Positions 46,151-55,611 of a DNA stretch of 64,000 nucleotides are shown in pieces. Within the stretch, counting starts at the first letter, position 1; each line of letters begins with the position of its first letter. The position numbers were made by a program, and so were the translations under genes. Under the pieces are notes generated by a model, which ran no database searches, was not told the DNA's origin, and was given only the letters and a program-made list of their open reading frames with translations. The stretch comes from a virus, in IMG/VR virus record IMGVR_UViG_3300048625_000299, positions 1 to 64,000 of that record, one strand, 5' to 3'.

Positions 46151-47050
46151 ATGCTGAATTATCTCATGTTGCTGGTAGCATTAGCGCTATCTGCAGTTGC
46201 TGCATATTATTCGATTGCTGGATTGGTTGTGCTGTTCGCAGCCGCAGCTATCCCAGTGATGGTTATGGCATCGACTCTAGAGCTTGCTAAGGTCGTCGCA
46301 ACGTCATGGGTGTACCGTAACTGGCACACCGCCCCAAGAATAATCAAGTACTATCTCGTGATTGCTATCTTCATTCTGATGGCAATCACATCGATGGGTA
46401 TTTTTGGTTTCTTGAGTAAGGCTCATTTAGATCAAGCGATTCCTAGTGGCGACGTCGCTGCCAAGATCGGAATATATGATGAGAAGGTGAAGATCTCGAA
46501 GGACAATATAGATGCAAACCGCAAAGCTCTTAAACAACTTGATGAAGCGGTCGATCAGGTTATGGGCAGATCGACAGACGAAAAGGGTGCCGATAAAGCG
46601 GTGGCAATACGTCGATCGCAAAACAAAGACCGAGCAAGGCTCTTATTGGAGATCCAAACCGAACAGGCAACTATTAGTAAGATCATGGAAGAGTCGGCTC
46701 CACTTCGCGCAGAGGCTCGCAAGGTCGCTATCGAAGTTGGTCCAATAAAGTATGTTGCTGAATTGTTCTATGGCAGCTCTGATGCAGAGATCGTAGATAA
46801 GGCGGTGCGTTGGGTGATCGTTATGATTGTCGCTGTGTTTGATCCGATGGCGATCATTCTGCTAGTAGCAGCAAACCATTCACTAACGAATCCAATGGTG
46901 CCAGGCGCGCAACAACAAAATAAACTTGTCAAGGCCAAAATGCCGGATTGGTTGAGAACGGCCACCCGCGCAAAGCGTATGAAGAGGATTCACGAGAATC
47001 GCCGTAAGAATACAATCGAGATTGACAAGGCATCTATCTTTAAAATGTAA
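46151..47050 (+). CDS. Membrane protein with four predicted helices
   Basis: 299 residues. Hydrophobic segments near 5-30, 33-55, 72-95 and 212-238, with a long charged coiled coil (about 110-195) between the third and fourth, then a basic tail. Could anchor replication or recombination machinery to the membrane, or cause superinfection exclusion; neither is shown. Confidence 0.75.
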   Translation: MLNYLMLLVALALSAVAAYYSIAGLVVLFAAAAIPVMVMASTLELAKVVATSWVYRNWHTAPRIIKYYLVIAIFILMAITSMGIFGFLSKAHLDQAIPSGDVAAKIGIYDEKVKISKDNIDANRKALKQLDEAVDQVMGRSTDEKGADKAVAIRRSQNKDRARLLLEIQTEQATISKIMEESAPLRAEARKVAIEVGPIKYVAELFYGSSDAEIVDKAVRWVIVMIVAVFDPMAIILLVAANHSLTNPMVPGAQQQNKLVKAKMPDWLRTATRAKRMKRIHENRRKNTIEIDKASIFKM

Positions 47051-47364
47051 TGTCGCCAGAGAAGTTAGCATCGCTTAATCGTGAGGTGGTTCAAGCGGGA
47101 ATATACATACAACCCAAGCTTCCGCCCTTAGCCAGCCATCCTAATGGACGAAATGGAATAGCTCACGTATATTCCGTCATCCAAATGGTGATGGGTGTGC
47201 CAATGAAGGAATGTAGAGATTGCCGATACCTCGATATCTCAAGTATCATAACATCACTGTACGCTGTTGCAGATGGGCACCTAACATTGAATGAAGCGGT
47301 TGAACGGTTGAAGCTTGAGAGAGAGCCCTACTGTGAGCCTGCAACGCTCGAAAAGTTTATATGA
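47050..47364 (+). CDS. Hypothetical protein
   Basis: 104 residues overlapping the membrane protein stop by one base (TAATG). Contains CRDCRYLD, two Cys. No family recognised. Confidence 0.65.
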   Translation: MSPEKLASLNREVVQAGIYIQPKLPPLASHPNGRNGIAHVYSVIQMVMGVPMKECRDCRYLDISSIITSLYAVADGHLTLNEAVERLKLEREPYCEPATLEKFI

Positions 47365-47365
47365 G

Positions 47366-47394
47366 TTGACTATAGCTAGTTAGCGTAGTATAGT
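47366..47394 (+). promoter_or_regulatory. Sigma70-type promoter before uvsX cluster
   Basis: TTGACT, 17-base spacer, TATAGT (a TATAAT follows five bases on). Confidence 0.75.
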
Positions 47395-47409
47395 ATAATG
47401 GAGTTTATT

Positions 47410-47625
47410 ATGAAAATAGTTTTGGGATTACCCATTGCTCTAATGATGTACATCTTATTACAGGTCACATCTTTGCTAGCAAGGGGAATGGCGGTACTGT
47501 CTGTCGCTGTAGCAGCTGTCACTGTCAATATAATATTATGGACTGGATCACAATGGTTGATAGACCGAGTGTTAACTAGAATGTTGAATACAGATACAAA
47601 CGATAATACGAAGGAAATACAATGA
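47410..47625 (+). CDS. Small membrane protein upstream of uvsX
   Basis: 71 residues with two hydrophobic helices (residues about 3-20 and 28-50). The start at 47410 is preferred to 47398 because the latter contains the GGAG ribosome site. Overlaps uvsX by 4 bases. Confidence 0.65.
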   Translation: MKIVLGLPIALMMYILLQVTSLLARGMAVLSVAVAAVTVNIILWTGSQWLIDRVLTRMLNTDTNDNTKEIQ

Positions 47626-48689
47626 GCTTATTAGATAAAATACGCAAGAATACAACGATCAAAGACACCGACATACTAGCAAAATCTAAGTTCTTCACTA
47701 AGAAGGACATGATCCCAACAGCAATCCCAGCAATCAATGTGGCACTTAGCGGCCGCTTGGATGGTGGATTGACACCAGGCCTCACAATGTGGGCAGGCCC
47801 ATCAAAACACTTTAAGACTGCATTCAGCTTGCTGATGGCTAAGTCATATATGGACAAGTACCCAGAATCGGTCATGTTGTTCTATGACTCAGAATTCGGT
47901 ACACCGCAAGCATACTTCGATTCTTTCGGTATCGATACAGGACGTGTTGTCCACACTCCAATCACCGATGTTGAGCAATTGAAGTTCGACATCATGCAGC
48001 AATTGAACAACATCGAACGCAATGAGCGCGTGATCATCATCATCGACTCCATCGGCAACTTGGCTTCCAAGAAAGAAGTTGAAGATGCATTGGAAGGTAA
48101 GTCTGTTGGCGATATGTCTCGTGCCAAGCAAATCAAATCATTGTTCCGTATGGTTACACCACACTTGACAATGAAGGATATTCCGATGGTTGTCGTCAAC
48201 CACACATACAAGACTTTGGAATTATATTCTAAGGACGTCGTTGGTGGCGGTACTGGTTCATACTACTCTGCAGACAACATCTTCATCTTGGGTCGTCAGC
48301 AAGAAAAAGAAGGTACAGAAGTCGTTGGTTACAACTTCATTATCAACGTCGAGAAGTCGCGCCACGTACGTGAGAAGTCAAAGATCCCAGTTACAGTCAA
48401 GCATGATGGTGGTATCTCCACGTGGTCTGGCTTGCTCGACATGGCTCTTGAGTCTGGACACGTTGTTAAACCATCAAATGGTTGGTATAGCCGAGTCGAT
48501 GAAGATGGCGTCGTGGAAGATAAGAAGTGGCGTATCAAAGACACCGACTCTAAAGAGTTCTGGAGTCAGCTGATCACCGCTAAAGGCTTCCAAGAAGCTA
48601 TCAAGAACAAGTACCAAGTTGCTCACGGATCGATCATGTCGACTGAAGAGAGCATTGACGAAGAATTGAAAGCAATCCTAGAAGAATGA
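47622..48689 (+). CDS. uvsX: RecA-like recombinase UvsX
   Basis: 355 residues (T4: 391). Walker A GPSKHFKT near 57-64, Walker B VIIIIDSIGNL near 138, and T4-type MVVVNHTYKTLELYSKDVVG loop. Strand exchange with UvsY and gp32. Confidence 0.95.
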   Translation: MSLLDKIRKNTTIKDTDILAKSKFFTKKDMIPTAIPAINVALSGRLDGGLTPGLTMWAGPSKHFKTAFSLLMAKSYMDKYPESVMLFYDSEFGTPQAYFDSFGIDTGRVVHTPITDVEQLKFDIMQQLNNIERNERVIIIIDSIGNLASKKEVEDALEGKSVGDMSRAKQIKSLFRMVTPHLTMKDIPMVVVNHTYKTLELYSKDVVGGGTGSYYSADNIFILGRQQEKEGTEVVGYNFIINVEKSRHVREKSKIPVTVKHDGGISTWSGLLDMALESGHVVKPSNGWYSRVDEDGVVEDKKWRIKDTDSKEFWSQLITAKGFQEAIKNKYQVAHGSIMSTEESIDEELKAILEE

Positions 48690-48694
48690 TACTA

Positions 48695-48862
48695 ATGGCA
48701 CACACTACAGGAACACCCGCAAAACTGGTAACTAAGAAACCTAAGAAACCAAAGCAGGAGAAAGCTCCTGTAGTTGCTGTGTCTTTAGAGGATTATTACA
48801 GCACGACGCCGATACGACGCGATGAAATGAAGTGCTACCTACTGACGAAACCGAAAAAATAA
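48695..48862 (+). CDS. Small Lys/Pro-rich protein
   Basis: 55 residues: Lys/Pro-rich first half (VTKKPKKPKQEKAPVV), then EDYYSTTPIRRDEMKCYLL. Between uvsX and gp41. Disordered linker-like; function unknown. Confidence 0.6.
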   Translation: MAHTTGTPAKLVTKKPKKPKQEKAPVVAVSLEDYYSTTPIRRDEMKCYLLTKPKK

Positions 48863-48865
48863 TAT

Positions 48866-50251
48866 ATGATTGAACAGGTGATTTTCGCCAACCTAGTTGG
48901 TAATGAAGAGTTTGCAAGAAAAGCCCTGCCATTCATCAAGACTGAATACTTCAAGAACCGACTAGACAAGGTCCTCTATGATATTATTCAGAAGTTCGTT
49001 GTCAATTACAATCAGCTGCCAACAAAGGCAGCATTGATTGTTGAAGCTGACAACCAAACTTCTTTGAACGACGATGAGTGCTCTAAACTAAAAGACCAGA
49101 TTGCTGCAATAGAGACCAGCAAAGTAGACCTACAATGGTTGTTGGATGAGACTGAAAAGTTCTGCCAAGACAAGGCGATCTACAACGCCATCTTTAAGAG
49201 CATCAGCATCATTGACGGAAAGAGCGACGATTCAAAAGGGTCGATCCCGCAAATCCTATCTGAAGCCTTGGCGATATCGTTCGACTCACACATCGGTCAC
49301 GATTTCTTAGAGGACTCAGAATCTCGCTATGACTTCTACCACAAGAAAGAGAAGCGTGTCGCGTTCGACATCGACTTCCTCAACCGAGTGACGAAGGGCG
49401 GCGTCCCAAACAAAACACTAAACATCATCCTTGCTGGTACTGGCGTTGGTAAGTCGTTGGCTATGTGTCACATGGCGGCTGCCAACCTAACCAAGGGATT
49501 GAATGTCCTCTACATTACAATGGAAATGGCAGAGGAAAGAATTGCTGAGCGTATCGATGCTAATTTACTAAATACGTCGTTAGATGAGTTAGAGATCATG
49601 CCGCGCGATGCCTATCAGAAAAAGATGGAACGCGTAAAGCAAACAACGAAAGGTAAACTGATCGTCAAAGAGTACCCAACCTCTTCTGCCGGATCAGCAA
49701 ACTTTCGCCACCTGTTGAACGAATTGAAGCTGAAGCGCAATTTTAAGCCTGATATCATCTATATCGACTACTTAAATATCTGTGCTTCATCAAGGATCAA
49801 ACATGGCGCGAACGTCAACTCGTACACTTACATTAAAGCAATTGCGGAGGAGTTACGTGGTTTGGCGGTCGAGTTCGATGTACCGATTTGGAGTGCGACT
49901 CAAACTACTCGCTCTGGATTTTCAAGTTCAGACGTTGGCCTCGAAGATACAAGTGAATCGTTCGGACTCCCAGCAACCGCCGACTTTATGATTGCATTGA
50001 TCTCTACGGAAGAATTGGCTGAACTGAACCAGATCCTGATCAAACAGCTGAAAAACCGTTATGCAGATCCTGGCAACTACCGTAAGTTCATTGTCGGCGT
50101 AGATCGTTCCAAAATGAAGCTATACGACGTCGAACAACATGCTCAAGACGACTTGGTTGATTCGGGACCTGCGTTCGACAACACAGATTCTGGTAAACGA
50201 GTGGGCCAAGAACGCAAGTTTGACAAAGACAAATTCAAAGGGTTCAATTGA
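48866..50251 (+). CDS. 41: Replicative helicase gp41 (DnaB family)
   Basis: 461 residues (T4: 475). Walker A LAGTGVGKS near 190, Walker B DIIYIDYLNI near 297, and the arginine-finger region KQLKNRYADPGNYRKF near 395. Unwinds the fork with primase gp61 (61392). Confidence 0.95.
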   Translation: MIEQVIFANLVGNEEFARKALPFIKTEYFKNRLDKVLYDIIQKFVVNYNQLPTKAALIVEADNQTSLNDDECSKLKDQIAAIETSKVDLQWLLDETEKFCQDKAIYNAIFKSISIIDGKSDDSKGSIPQILSEALAISFDSHIGHDFLEDSESRYDFYHKKEKRVAFDIDFLNRVTKGGVPNKTLNIILAGTGVGKSLAMCHMAAANLTKGLNVLYITMEMAEERIAERIDANLLNTSLDELEIMPRDAYQKKMERVKQTTKGKLIVKEYPTSSAGSANFRHLLNELKLKRNFKPDIIYIDYLNICASSRIKHGANVNSYTYIKAIAEELRGLAVEFDVPIWSATQTTRSGFSSSDVGLEDTSESFGLPATADFMIALISTEELAELNQILIKQLKNRYADPGNYRKFIVGVDRSKMKLYDVEQHAQDDLVDSGPAFDNTDSGKRVGQERKFDKDKFKGFN

Positions 50252-50403
50252 GATTCCTAACATTATTAGGTGCGTGGGTGGTGATTTTCCCGATAAAACT
50301 GCTAGTTTTGTTGTTTGAGATCGCCTGCCTCACAATAGAATTACCGGCTCAAGTGTGGAGTGATTTGGAAGAGATCCTAGATGATATACATAGAAGTGGG
50401 TAG
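50248..50403 (+). CDS. Small membrane protein with TTG start
   Basis: 51 residues, hydrophobic segment residues 4-28, acidic tail LEEILDDIHRSG. The only start is TTG overlapping the gp41 stop (TTGA), implying coupling. Function unknown. Confidence 0.45.
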   Translation: MRFLTLLGAWVVIFPIKLLVLLFEIACLTIELPAQVWSDLEEILDDIHRSG

Positions 50404-50428
50404 TTCAGCAACTCACTGATAGGTACGT

Positions 50429-50923
50429 ATGAGAAGATGTAGGAAGCCTAAAATGGATCTCGAAATAACAGGAATCAAGTCCAAACGCGAGCAGGTAATC
50501 ATAGAAGACGCAATGACGTTTTACCTATGCAAACTCCTTCCCCATAGGATTACTAAGTCCCTAATCATAGACCTAGCTTTCAGCAAAAAGCTGGATGATG
50601 ATGCAGACGGATACTGCATGGTTACTGGGTATAATACCAAGAAACGCGCTCGTGAGTTTGAAATCGATGTCCAAAATAACCCGTCGATGAGGTATAAACT
50701 GATGACGCTTGCGCACGAATGTGTGCATCTCAAGCAATATGCGCTTGGCGAAATCGATGAAAAAATGAACACCTGGAAGGGTGTTAGAATATCTAATTCG
50801 GTGGATTACTGGGATTCTCCATGGGAAATCGAAGCACATGGCCGTGAGCGCGGCCTTTATATACGTTTTTGTGAAGCATATGGCCTCAAATTCCCAATCA
50901 CCCAAAAAGAACGCGACGCGTAA
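50429..50923 (+). CDS. Zinc metallopeptidase-like protein (HExxH)
   Basis: 164 residues. LAHECVHLKQYALGE near residue 98 is an HExxH zinc site, followed downstream by SPWEIEAHGRE with the likely third ligand. SprT-like or related phage peptidase. ATG at 50453 is an alternative start. Confidence 0.78.
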   Translation: MRRCRKPKMDLEITGIKSKREQVIIEDAMTFYLCKLLPHRITKSLIIDLAFSKKLDDDADGYCMVTGYNTKKRAREFEIDVQNNPSMRYKLMTLAHECVHLKQYALGEIDEKMNTWKGVRISNSVDYWDSPWEIEAHGRERGLYIRFCEAYGLKFPITQKERDA

Positions 50924-51134
50924 GACGTTCAGGTTGGTATCGCTGGAACCCATTCATATGAATGGGTGGATAGTGCAATCCAACGTGCTTAACAACGTAA
51001 CCATCTGTATTATGCTATACAATACAGTCACATTCGAATGCCTCATTAGGTATTTCCGAGATGAGGTGGAAGCACATATGTTCTTTACAGATGTGGTTCA
51101 TGGAAGCGGTGATCCGCTATCAGACGAATATTAA
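50880..51134 (+). CDS. Hypothetical protein overlapping the metallopeptidase
   Basis: 84 residues from ATG 50880, overlapping the previous gene by 44 bases. The first dozen residues are Ser/Lys-rich, then strand-rich. The longer in-frame start at 50781 lies deep in the upstream gene and is less likely. Confidence 0.6.
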   Translation: MASNSQSPKKNATRKTFRLVSLEPIHMNGWIVQSNVLNNVTICIMLYNTVTFECLIRYFRDEVEAHMFFTDVVHGSGDPLSDEY

Positions 51135-51139
51135 GTGAT

Positions 51140-51147
51140 TATAAATA
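51140..51147 (+). promoter_or_regulatory. Late promoter TATAAATA before virion cluster
   Basis: Exact late box 46 bases before the first virion-cluster gene. Confidence 0.75.
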
Positions 51148-51192
51148 GATTACTATCAGTATAGGCTAAGGCAAACCTGAACAGGAATCACA

Positions 51193-52227
51193 ATGAAGAA
51201 AACGAAATCCCAACCAGGGAAGCAAAAAGCTGCCCCTGCGTCCAAGACAACCAAGCAAAAGGCCGGCACTACGCTGCTCGGAACCCCTGCTGATCTGGTT
51301 GTAGTTAACCCCGAAGATAAAAGATTAAACGAAAAAGTTGTCAACATGACAACTCGCATGCATCGTGCCGTCAGTGCAAGAAAGAATAAATCACGTCTTT
51401 CTCGTGCTCGCGAACTTGCGCGCCACCGCCTAGCTAAAGCACCAGCTCTTTCACGCCGGTCGATGAAAAGAGCGAAGAACATCCTTCGCAACCGTCTTGC
51501 TGGCCAAGCTGGCAAGAATTATAGCACCCTCACAGTATCGCAAAAGATTGCTATTGATAAGATGGTCGACCGTAAAAAGGGTGCAATCAAGAAAATTGCA
51601 TTGAAGATTGCACCTAGAATCAAGGGTGACGAAATGCGTAGATTGCAAGCTGCAACGGCAGGCAAGAGCTATAAGACATCAACACTCGTCGTATCATCAT
51701 TCCAACAACTCGCGGCTAATATGCTGACTGAGAAAGAACAGCGAGCGATCATCGAGAAAGCAGAAGCGTCTGGTTTCAATTACGAAACGTTGCTATCAGT
51801 ATTCAATCGTGGCAAGACGGCTTTCAATAAAACAAACACAGCACCAGGCAAAACGCCAAGCCAATATGCGTTTGATAGATTGAATTCATATATCAAGGGC
51901 GGCAAAGCCTTTAAAGAGGATGTAGATTTGCACGAACAAGTCAAACCGACGATCAGAGATATACTTGCAAAGGGCATGCATACAGCCCGTAATATCGAAA
52001 CAATCGATACAAAGAACATCAAACCAGTTCAACCGGCTGCACAACATGCAGCTCACATCAAGGACACTAACGACGATCCTGAAGATGTAAAGAAGAGAAA
52101 GCGTGCAAACATCATTAGACGCAAAACGACTGAGTATGTGCGTAAGGTAGTTGAGGCACGTGGCGTGAGAGACACAACTAGCCCATCTCTTTCCGAATCA
52201 GTTGCAGCTCTAGTAAAGGTAAAATAA
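51193..52227 (+). CDS. Virion-associated basic protein
   Basis: 344 residues, strongly basic. A Lys/Ala disordered start, then helical repeats (RARELARHRLAKAPALSRRS, RAKNILRNRLAGQ), a block NYSTLTVSQKIAIDKMVDRKK with IALKIAPRIK, and YETLLSVFNRGKTAFNK...TPSQYAFDRLNSYIKGG. This block order is shared by virion genes of marine T4-like phages. Late promoter upstream. Exact virion site unknown. Confidence 0.75.
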   Translation: MKKTKSQPGKQKAAPASKTTKQKAGTTLLGTPADLVVVNPEDKRLNEKVVNMTTRMHRAVSARKNKSRLSRARELARHRLAKAPALSRRSMKRAKNILRNRLAGQAGKNYSTLTVSQKIAIDKMVDRKKGAIKKIALKIAPRIKGDEMRRLQAATAGKSYKTSTLVVSSFQQLAANMLTEKEQRAIIEKAEASGFNYETLLSVFNRGKTAFNKTNTAPGKTPSQYAFDRLNSYIKGGKAFKEDVDLHEQVKPTIRDILAKGMHTARNIETIDTKNIKPVQPAAQHAAHIKDTNDDPEDVKKRKRANIIRRKTTEYVRKVVEARGVRDTTSPSLSESVAALVKVK

Positions 52228-52772
52228 TGGAACAACTAATCATCAAAATGAATGAACTGCAGGCCACGACGTTTGCGTTCTACCTCAAAGCACATAACTT
52301 CCATTGGAATGTCCGTGGAAAAGATTTCAGCCAGCTCCATGAATTCTTCGGTGACCTGTACGCCGAAGTGTGGGGTGCTGTAGACACGACTGCTGAACAA
52401 ATTAGAGCACTAGGCTCCCCTGTTGCAGGTGCACTAGGCGTATATCAAAGCCAATCGCGCATCAACGATGAAATGGGTGTCCCATCCGCTGCAGCTATGA
52501 TATTCTCACTCTACTACGACAACAATACTGTAATCGATGTCCTCAACGAAGCACACGAACTAGCAACAATTAATAAGCAATATGGTCTTATTAATTTCAT
52601 CGAAGGCCGTCTTGATACACATAAGAAGCATGGTTGGATGTTGAGCGCCAGCATGGATACTCCTGTTGCCGAGCAAGCTGAGTCTAGCACTGCTGTAGTC
52701 GAAGAAAATATCCAAGAAATAGAATCACTGACGGAAGAAGTGAAAACATACTTCCTGAATCCAGAACAATAA
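52227..52772 (+). CDS. dps: Dps / ferritin-like DNA protection protein
   Basis: 181 residues. KAHNFHWNVRGKDFSQLHEFFGDLY near residue 22 contains the His/His/Asp/Glu ferroxidase pattern of Dps (H-x-H-W...D/E). The 35-residue acidic C-terminal tail is an addition. Bound iron would protect DNA in the late phase; found among virion genes, so packaging is possible. Shares one base with the previous gene. Confidence 0.85.
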   Translation: MEQLIIKMNELQATTFAFYLKAHNFHWNVRGKDFSQLHEFFGDLYAEVWGAVDTTAEQIRALGSPVAGALGVYQSQSRINDEMGVPSAAAMIFSLYYDNNTVIDVLNEAHELATINKQYGLINFIEGRLDTHKKHGWMLSASMDTPVAEQAESSTAVVEENIQEIESLTEEVKTYFLNPEQ

Positions 52773-52805
52773 ATAATACAACATTTTAATTAACTAAGGA
52801 ACAAA

Positions 52806-54359
52806 ATGAACCACTTCAATCTACCAAAAGGCCTTCTCGACTCCGTCAGCAAAGTGATGAAAGAAACGAAAGTCGACAACACACCTTTGCAAGAGAAACT
52901 TATTCAAGGCAACCAAGCTGCTGTTAAATCTACGACAGATTTCGACAACGCTGTTGCTTCCGTCGTTGCAGAAGGTCGTAAAAAGGCTGCTGCTGATCAA
53001 GCTAGATTCTTCGAAGCTTCTGTCGCTGCACATAAGGGTATGGGCAAGTCGATTGCTGAAAGCAATGTTGCTAAAGAAGAAGCGACTGTTGATTGTATCA
53101 TCGCTGAAAGCGCATTTGTAGAGATTGCTACTCGCATGAAGAATGTTGGTGTTGCTCGTCGCATGCAAAATGTGACAGAACAAAAAGAAACAATCGCTCA
53201 AATGGCACGCACATTCGCTGCTTCGTTTGACCAAGTGGTCGAATCTAATCTGTCAGCCGAGCTTCGTAGTGAGGAAGCTATCCAAGAAGCATTGCAAGCT
53301 GTTAAGGCTGAAATCCGCACTCAAATGTTGAATGCTGTCAATGTTGCTAATGCAGCACGTGTCGTCGACGAAGCATATAAGATTGTTGCTTTGTTGTCTG
53401 TTCAAGAGGCATTGAAGGGCAAGCAAAAGAAGCTCGATGCTAACAAGAATGGCAAGATCGATGCAAATGATTTTGAAGTATTGAAGTCACGCCATGCTAA
53501 GACAGGTTCTGATGCTGTTGACGAAGGCAAAGTCCTTGATACGCTGAAGAAGGTCGGCAAGAAAGCACTCGAAACTCTCGGCCACGGCTCCGATGAAGAT
53601 CTGAGAAAAGATCTCCAAAAGAAGATGGGTGCTAAGCCAGAACAACAAACTGGCAAGAAAAGCATGGCTACGTACAACGAAGATGTTGAGCAAGTTGATG
53701 AATTGAAGAAGTCTACACTAGCATCCTATGTCGATAAAGCAGCTCAATCTGCTGTTGGTAGCGGTATGGCTGCAGGCGATAAGCACACATTTACGGACAA
53801 CGCTCGCGCTAAGAATTTCAACAGCGCATTGACTCGCTTGTCTAACATCAAGAAGGCCACAAAACGTCTGGCCAAAGAAGAAGTAGAAATAGGAGAAGAT
53901 GTGGAATTGACGTTGGAAGATTTTACATTGGAAGAGTTGCAAGACTTCATCATCTCTGAAGATTTCCAACAATTGGACGAACTTGGCCGTGCAACATTGA
54001 CTAACTATATCACAAAGGTTGCTAACCAACGTGGCGCTCAAGCTGGTTCACGTACAGCTGGTTTGATGGCTGCTGCTAAGAGACTTCGTGCAATGAAGAA
54101 GAAGCCAGCTATGGCTGAGGAAGTCGAACAAGTCGAAGAAGATCGTTCAACTGGTACAGTGTTTGATGCCAAGGTTGCAGCTCAATTCAAGAAGAAGAAG
54201 CCAGGCGAAAGTGCTGGATTTGATTCTAAGAAGACTTCCACAGGCACTGTGTATAATAGAAAGCCAAAGAAGGACGAAGAAGACGATGTGAAGGAATCTG
54301 TGTTGTCTTCTGAAGAAGCAGATCGCATCGCCCAAATTGCTAAAGATCTGGGGCTGTAA
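52806..54359 (+). CDS. Large virion protein with repeated modules and EF-hand-like loop
   Basis: 517 residues. N-terminal 200 helical, Ala/Glu-rich. A DANKNGKIDANDF segment near residue 220 is an EF-hand/dockerin-type calcium loop. Then module repeats: KKSTLASYVDKAAQS near 300 and GRATLTNYITKVANQ near 395, motifs also found in the next two genes. C-terminus charged. Probably an inner-head or whisker-type protein. Confidence 0.72.
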   Translation: MNHFNLPKGLLDSVSKVMKETKVDNTPLQEKLIQGNQAAVKSTTDFDNAVASVVAEGRKKAAADQARFFEASVAAHKGMGKSIAESNVAKEEATVDCIIAESAFVEIATRMKNVGVARRMQNVTEQKETIAQMARTFAASFDQVVESNLSAELRSEEAIQEALQAVKAEIRTQMLNAVNVANAARVVDEAYKIVALLSVQEALKGKQKKLDANKNGKIDANDFEVLKSRHAKTGSDAVDEGKVLDTLKKVGKKALETLGHGSDEDLRKDLQKKMGAKPEQQTGKKSMATYNEDVEQVDELKKSTLASYVDKAAQSAVGSGMAAGDKHTFTDNARAKNFNSALTRLSNIKKATKRLAKEEVEIGEDVELTLEDFTLEELQDFIISEDFQQLDELGRATLTNYITKVANQRGAQAGSRTAGLMAAAKRLRAMKKKPAMAEEVEQVEEDRSTGTVFDAKVAAQFKKKKPGESAGFDSKKTSTGTVYNRKPKKDEEDDVKESVLSSEEADRIAQIAKDLGL

Positions 54360-54360
54360 T

Positions 54361-55611
54361 ATGAAGAAGTTCATCCAACTGGTCAATGAGATCAAGATGA
54401 GCGACAGCGAGGAAGCGCGTAGTGTTGCATATAGTGGCAAACGCGCTACTAATCTTCTCAAGCACTCATGGGCACAACATGATGTCAGCAAAGAGAAGAA
54501 GACAGCCGGCGATGTAGAGGGTGCAGCGAAGGCTGCGTCTACTGGCAGCCGCGCCCACAAGCTGTATTTGAAAGCTCAGAAACAACATCAGGCCCGTACG
54601 CCAGAGCAACACAATGCTCGCGCATCACAAATGATGTCTGGCGCATCGCAAGACTATAAAGACCAAGAAAAGAAGCGTGGTGTTGGTCACGTTCGTGATT
54701 CTGTAGAATTGAGTGGCCCAGCAATCAATGAGATTAGTAAGCAGCTAAGAGATCGCTACGTGGAACGTGCTGTAACCGCCCATGGCGGTTATAATATGGC
54801 TCGTCGCAACACGACAGGTAAGGACCAAGAGTACTTTGCTCGTAAAGAAGCCAATACTAAGAAGGGCATCGCCCGTGCCCTCAGCGATCACCGCCTTGCT
54901 AAAGAAGAAGTCGAACAGGTCAATGAAATCTCTAAAGAGCTTGCAAACCGGTACATGCATTCGGCCATTGCTGATCGCAGAAATATTGACCGTAAGACGT
55001 TAAAGTTGCAGGCCAAGCAAAGTGGTGGAGATAAGTTTTTTGTAAATCACAAGAAAATTTCAAAGTTGCTAGCAAAGAGTGATAAGCGCACTACTGGTAT
55101 TAGTCGCGCCCTGTCTACAATTACTAAAGAAGAAAGCGACGTTTGCCACGTATGCGGTCAGACGCCTTGTAACTGTACTCATATCGCCGAAGTATCTAAG
55201 AAGGCATTGGGTTCATATATCGAAAAGGCAGTTGCTGACAAAGAAACTGCAGCTACTGCATCATCGTTTGTCGCAGGACGTCATGGTAAACAAGTGTATA
55301 ATGATGCTAGTGAATCGCCACGCGAACAAAAGCGTGCCGTAGGAATCAAAAAAGCATTGACACGTCTTACTAAAGAAGAAAATGAACTACAGTCCAAGGA
55401 AAATATCAACGAGTTGAAAGTTTCTACGTTACTGCGTTATACTACGAAAGCCAACAGATCTGCAACCAAACTTGGCGGGGATGCTGCGCGCGCAAGAGAC
55501 AGCGGCGATATGGAATCATGGGCTAAGAAAGCAAATAAGGCCGATGTCCGCGAAAAGGGTATCCGTGTTGCTACTTTCAAAATGCATAAACAATTAAACA
55601 AGGGTAAGTGA
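54361..55611 (+). CDS. Virion protein with four Y-x-x-KA modules
   Basis: 416 residues, basic. Modules begin at ISKQLRDRYVERAV, ISKELANRYMHSAI, VSKKALGSYIEKAV and LKVSTLLRYTTKAN, each followed by a basic RALS/RALT segment. A VCHVCGQTPCNC stretch near residue 260 may bind zinc. Starts one base after the previous stop; ATG 54361 is preferred over 54337. Confidence 0.7.
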   Translation: MKKFIQLVNEIKMSDSEEARSVAYSGKRATNLLKHSWAQHDVSKEKKTAGDVEGAAKAASTGSRAHKLYLKAQKQHQARTPEQHNARASQMMSGASQDYKDQEKKRGVGHVRDSVELSGPAINEISKQLRDRYVERAVTAHGGYNMARRNTTGKDQEYFARKEANTKKGIARALSDHRLAKEEVEQVNEISKELANRYMHSAIADRRNIDRKTLKLQAKQSGGDKFFVNHKKISKLLAKSDKRTTGISRALSTITKEESDVCHVCGQTPCNCTHIAEVSKKALGSYIEKAVADKETAATASSFVAGRHGKQVYNDASESPREQKRAVGIKKALTRLTKEENELQSKENINELKVSTLLRYTTKANRSATKLGGDAARARDSGDMESWAKKANKADVREKGIRVATFKMHKQLNKGK

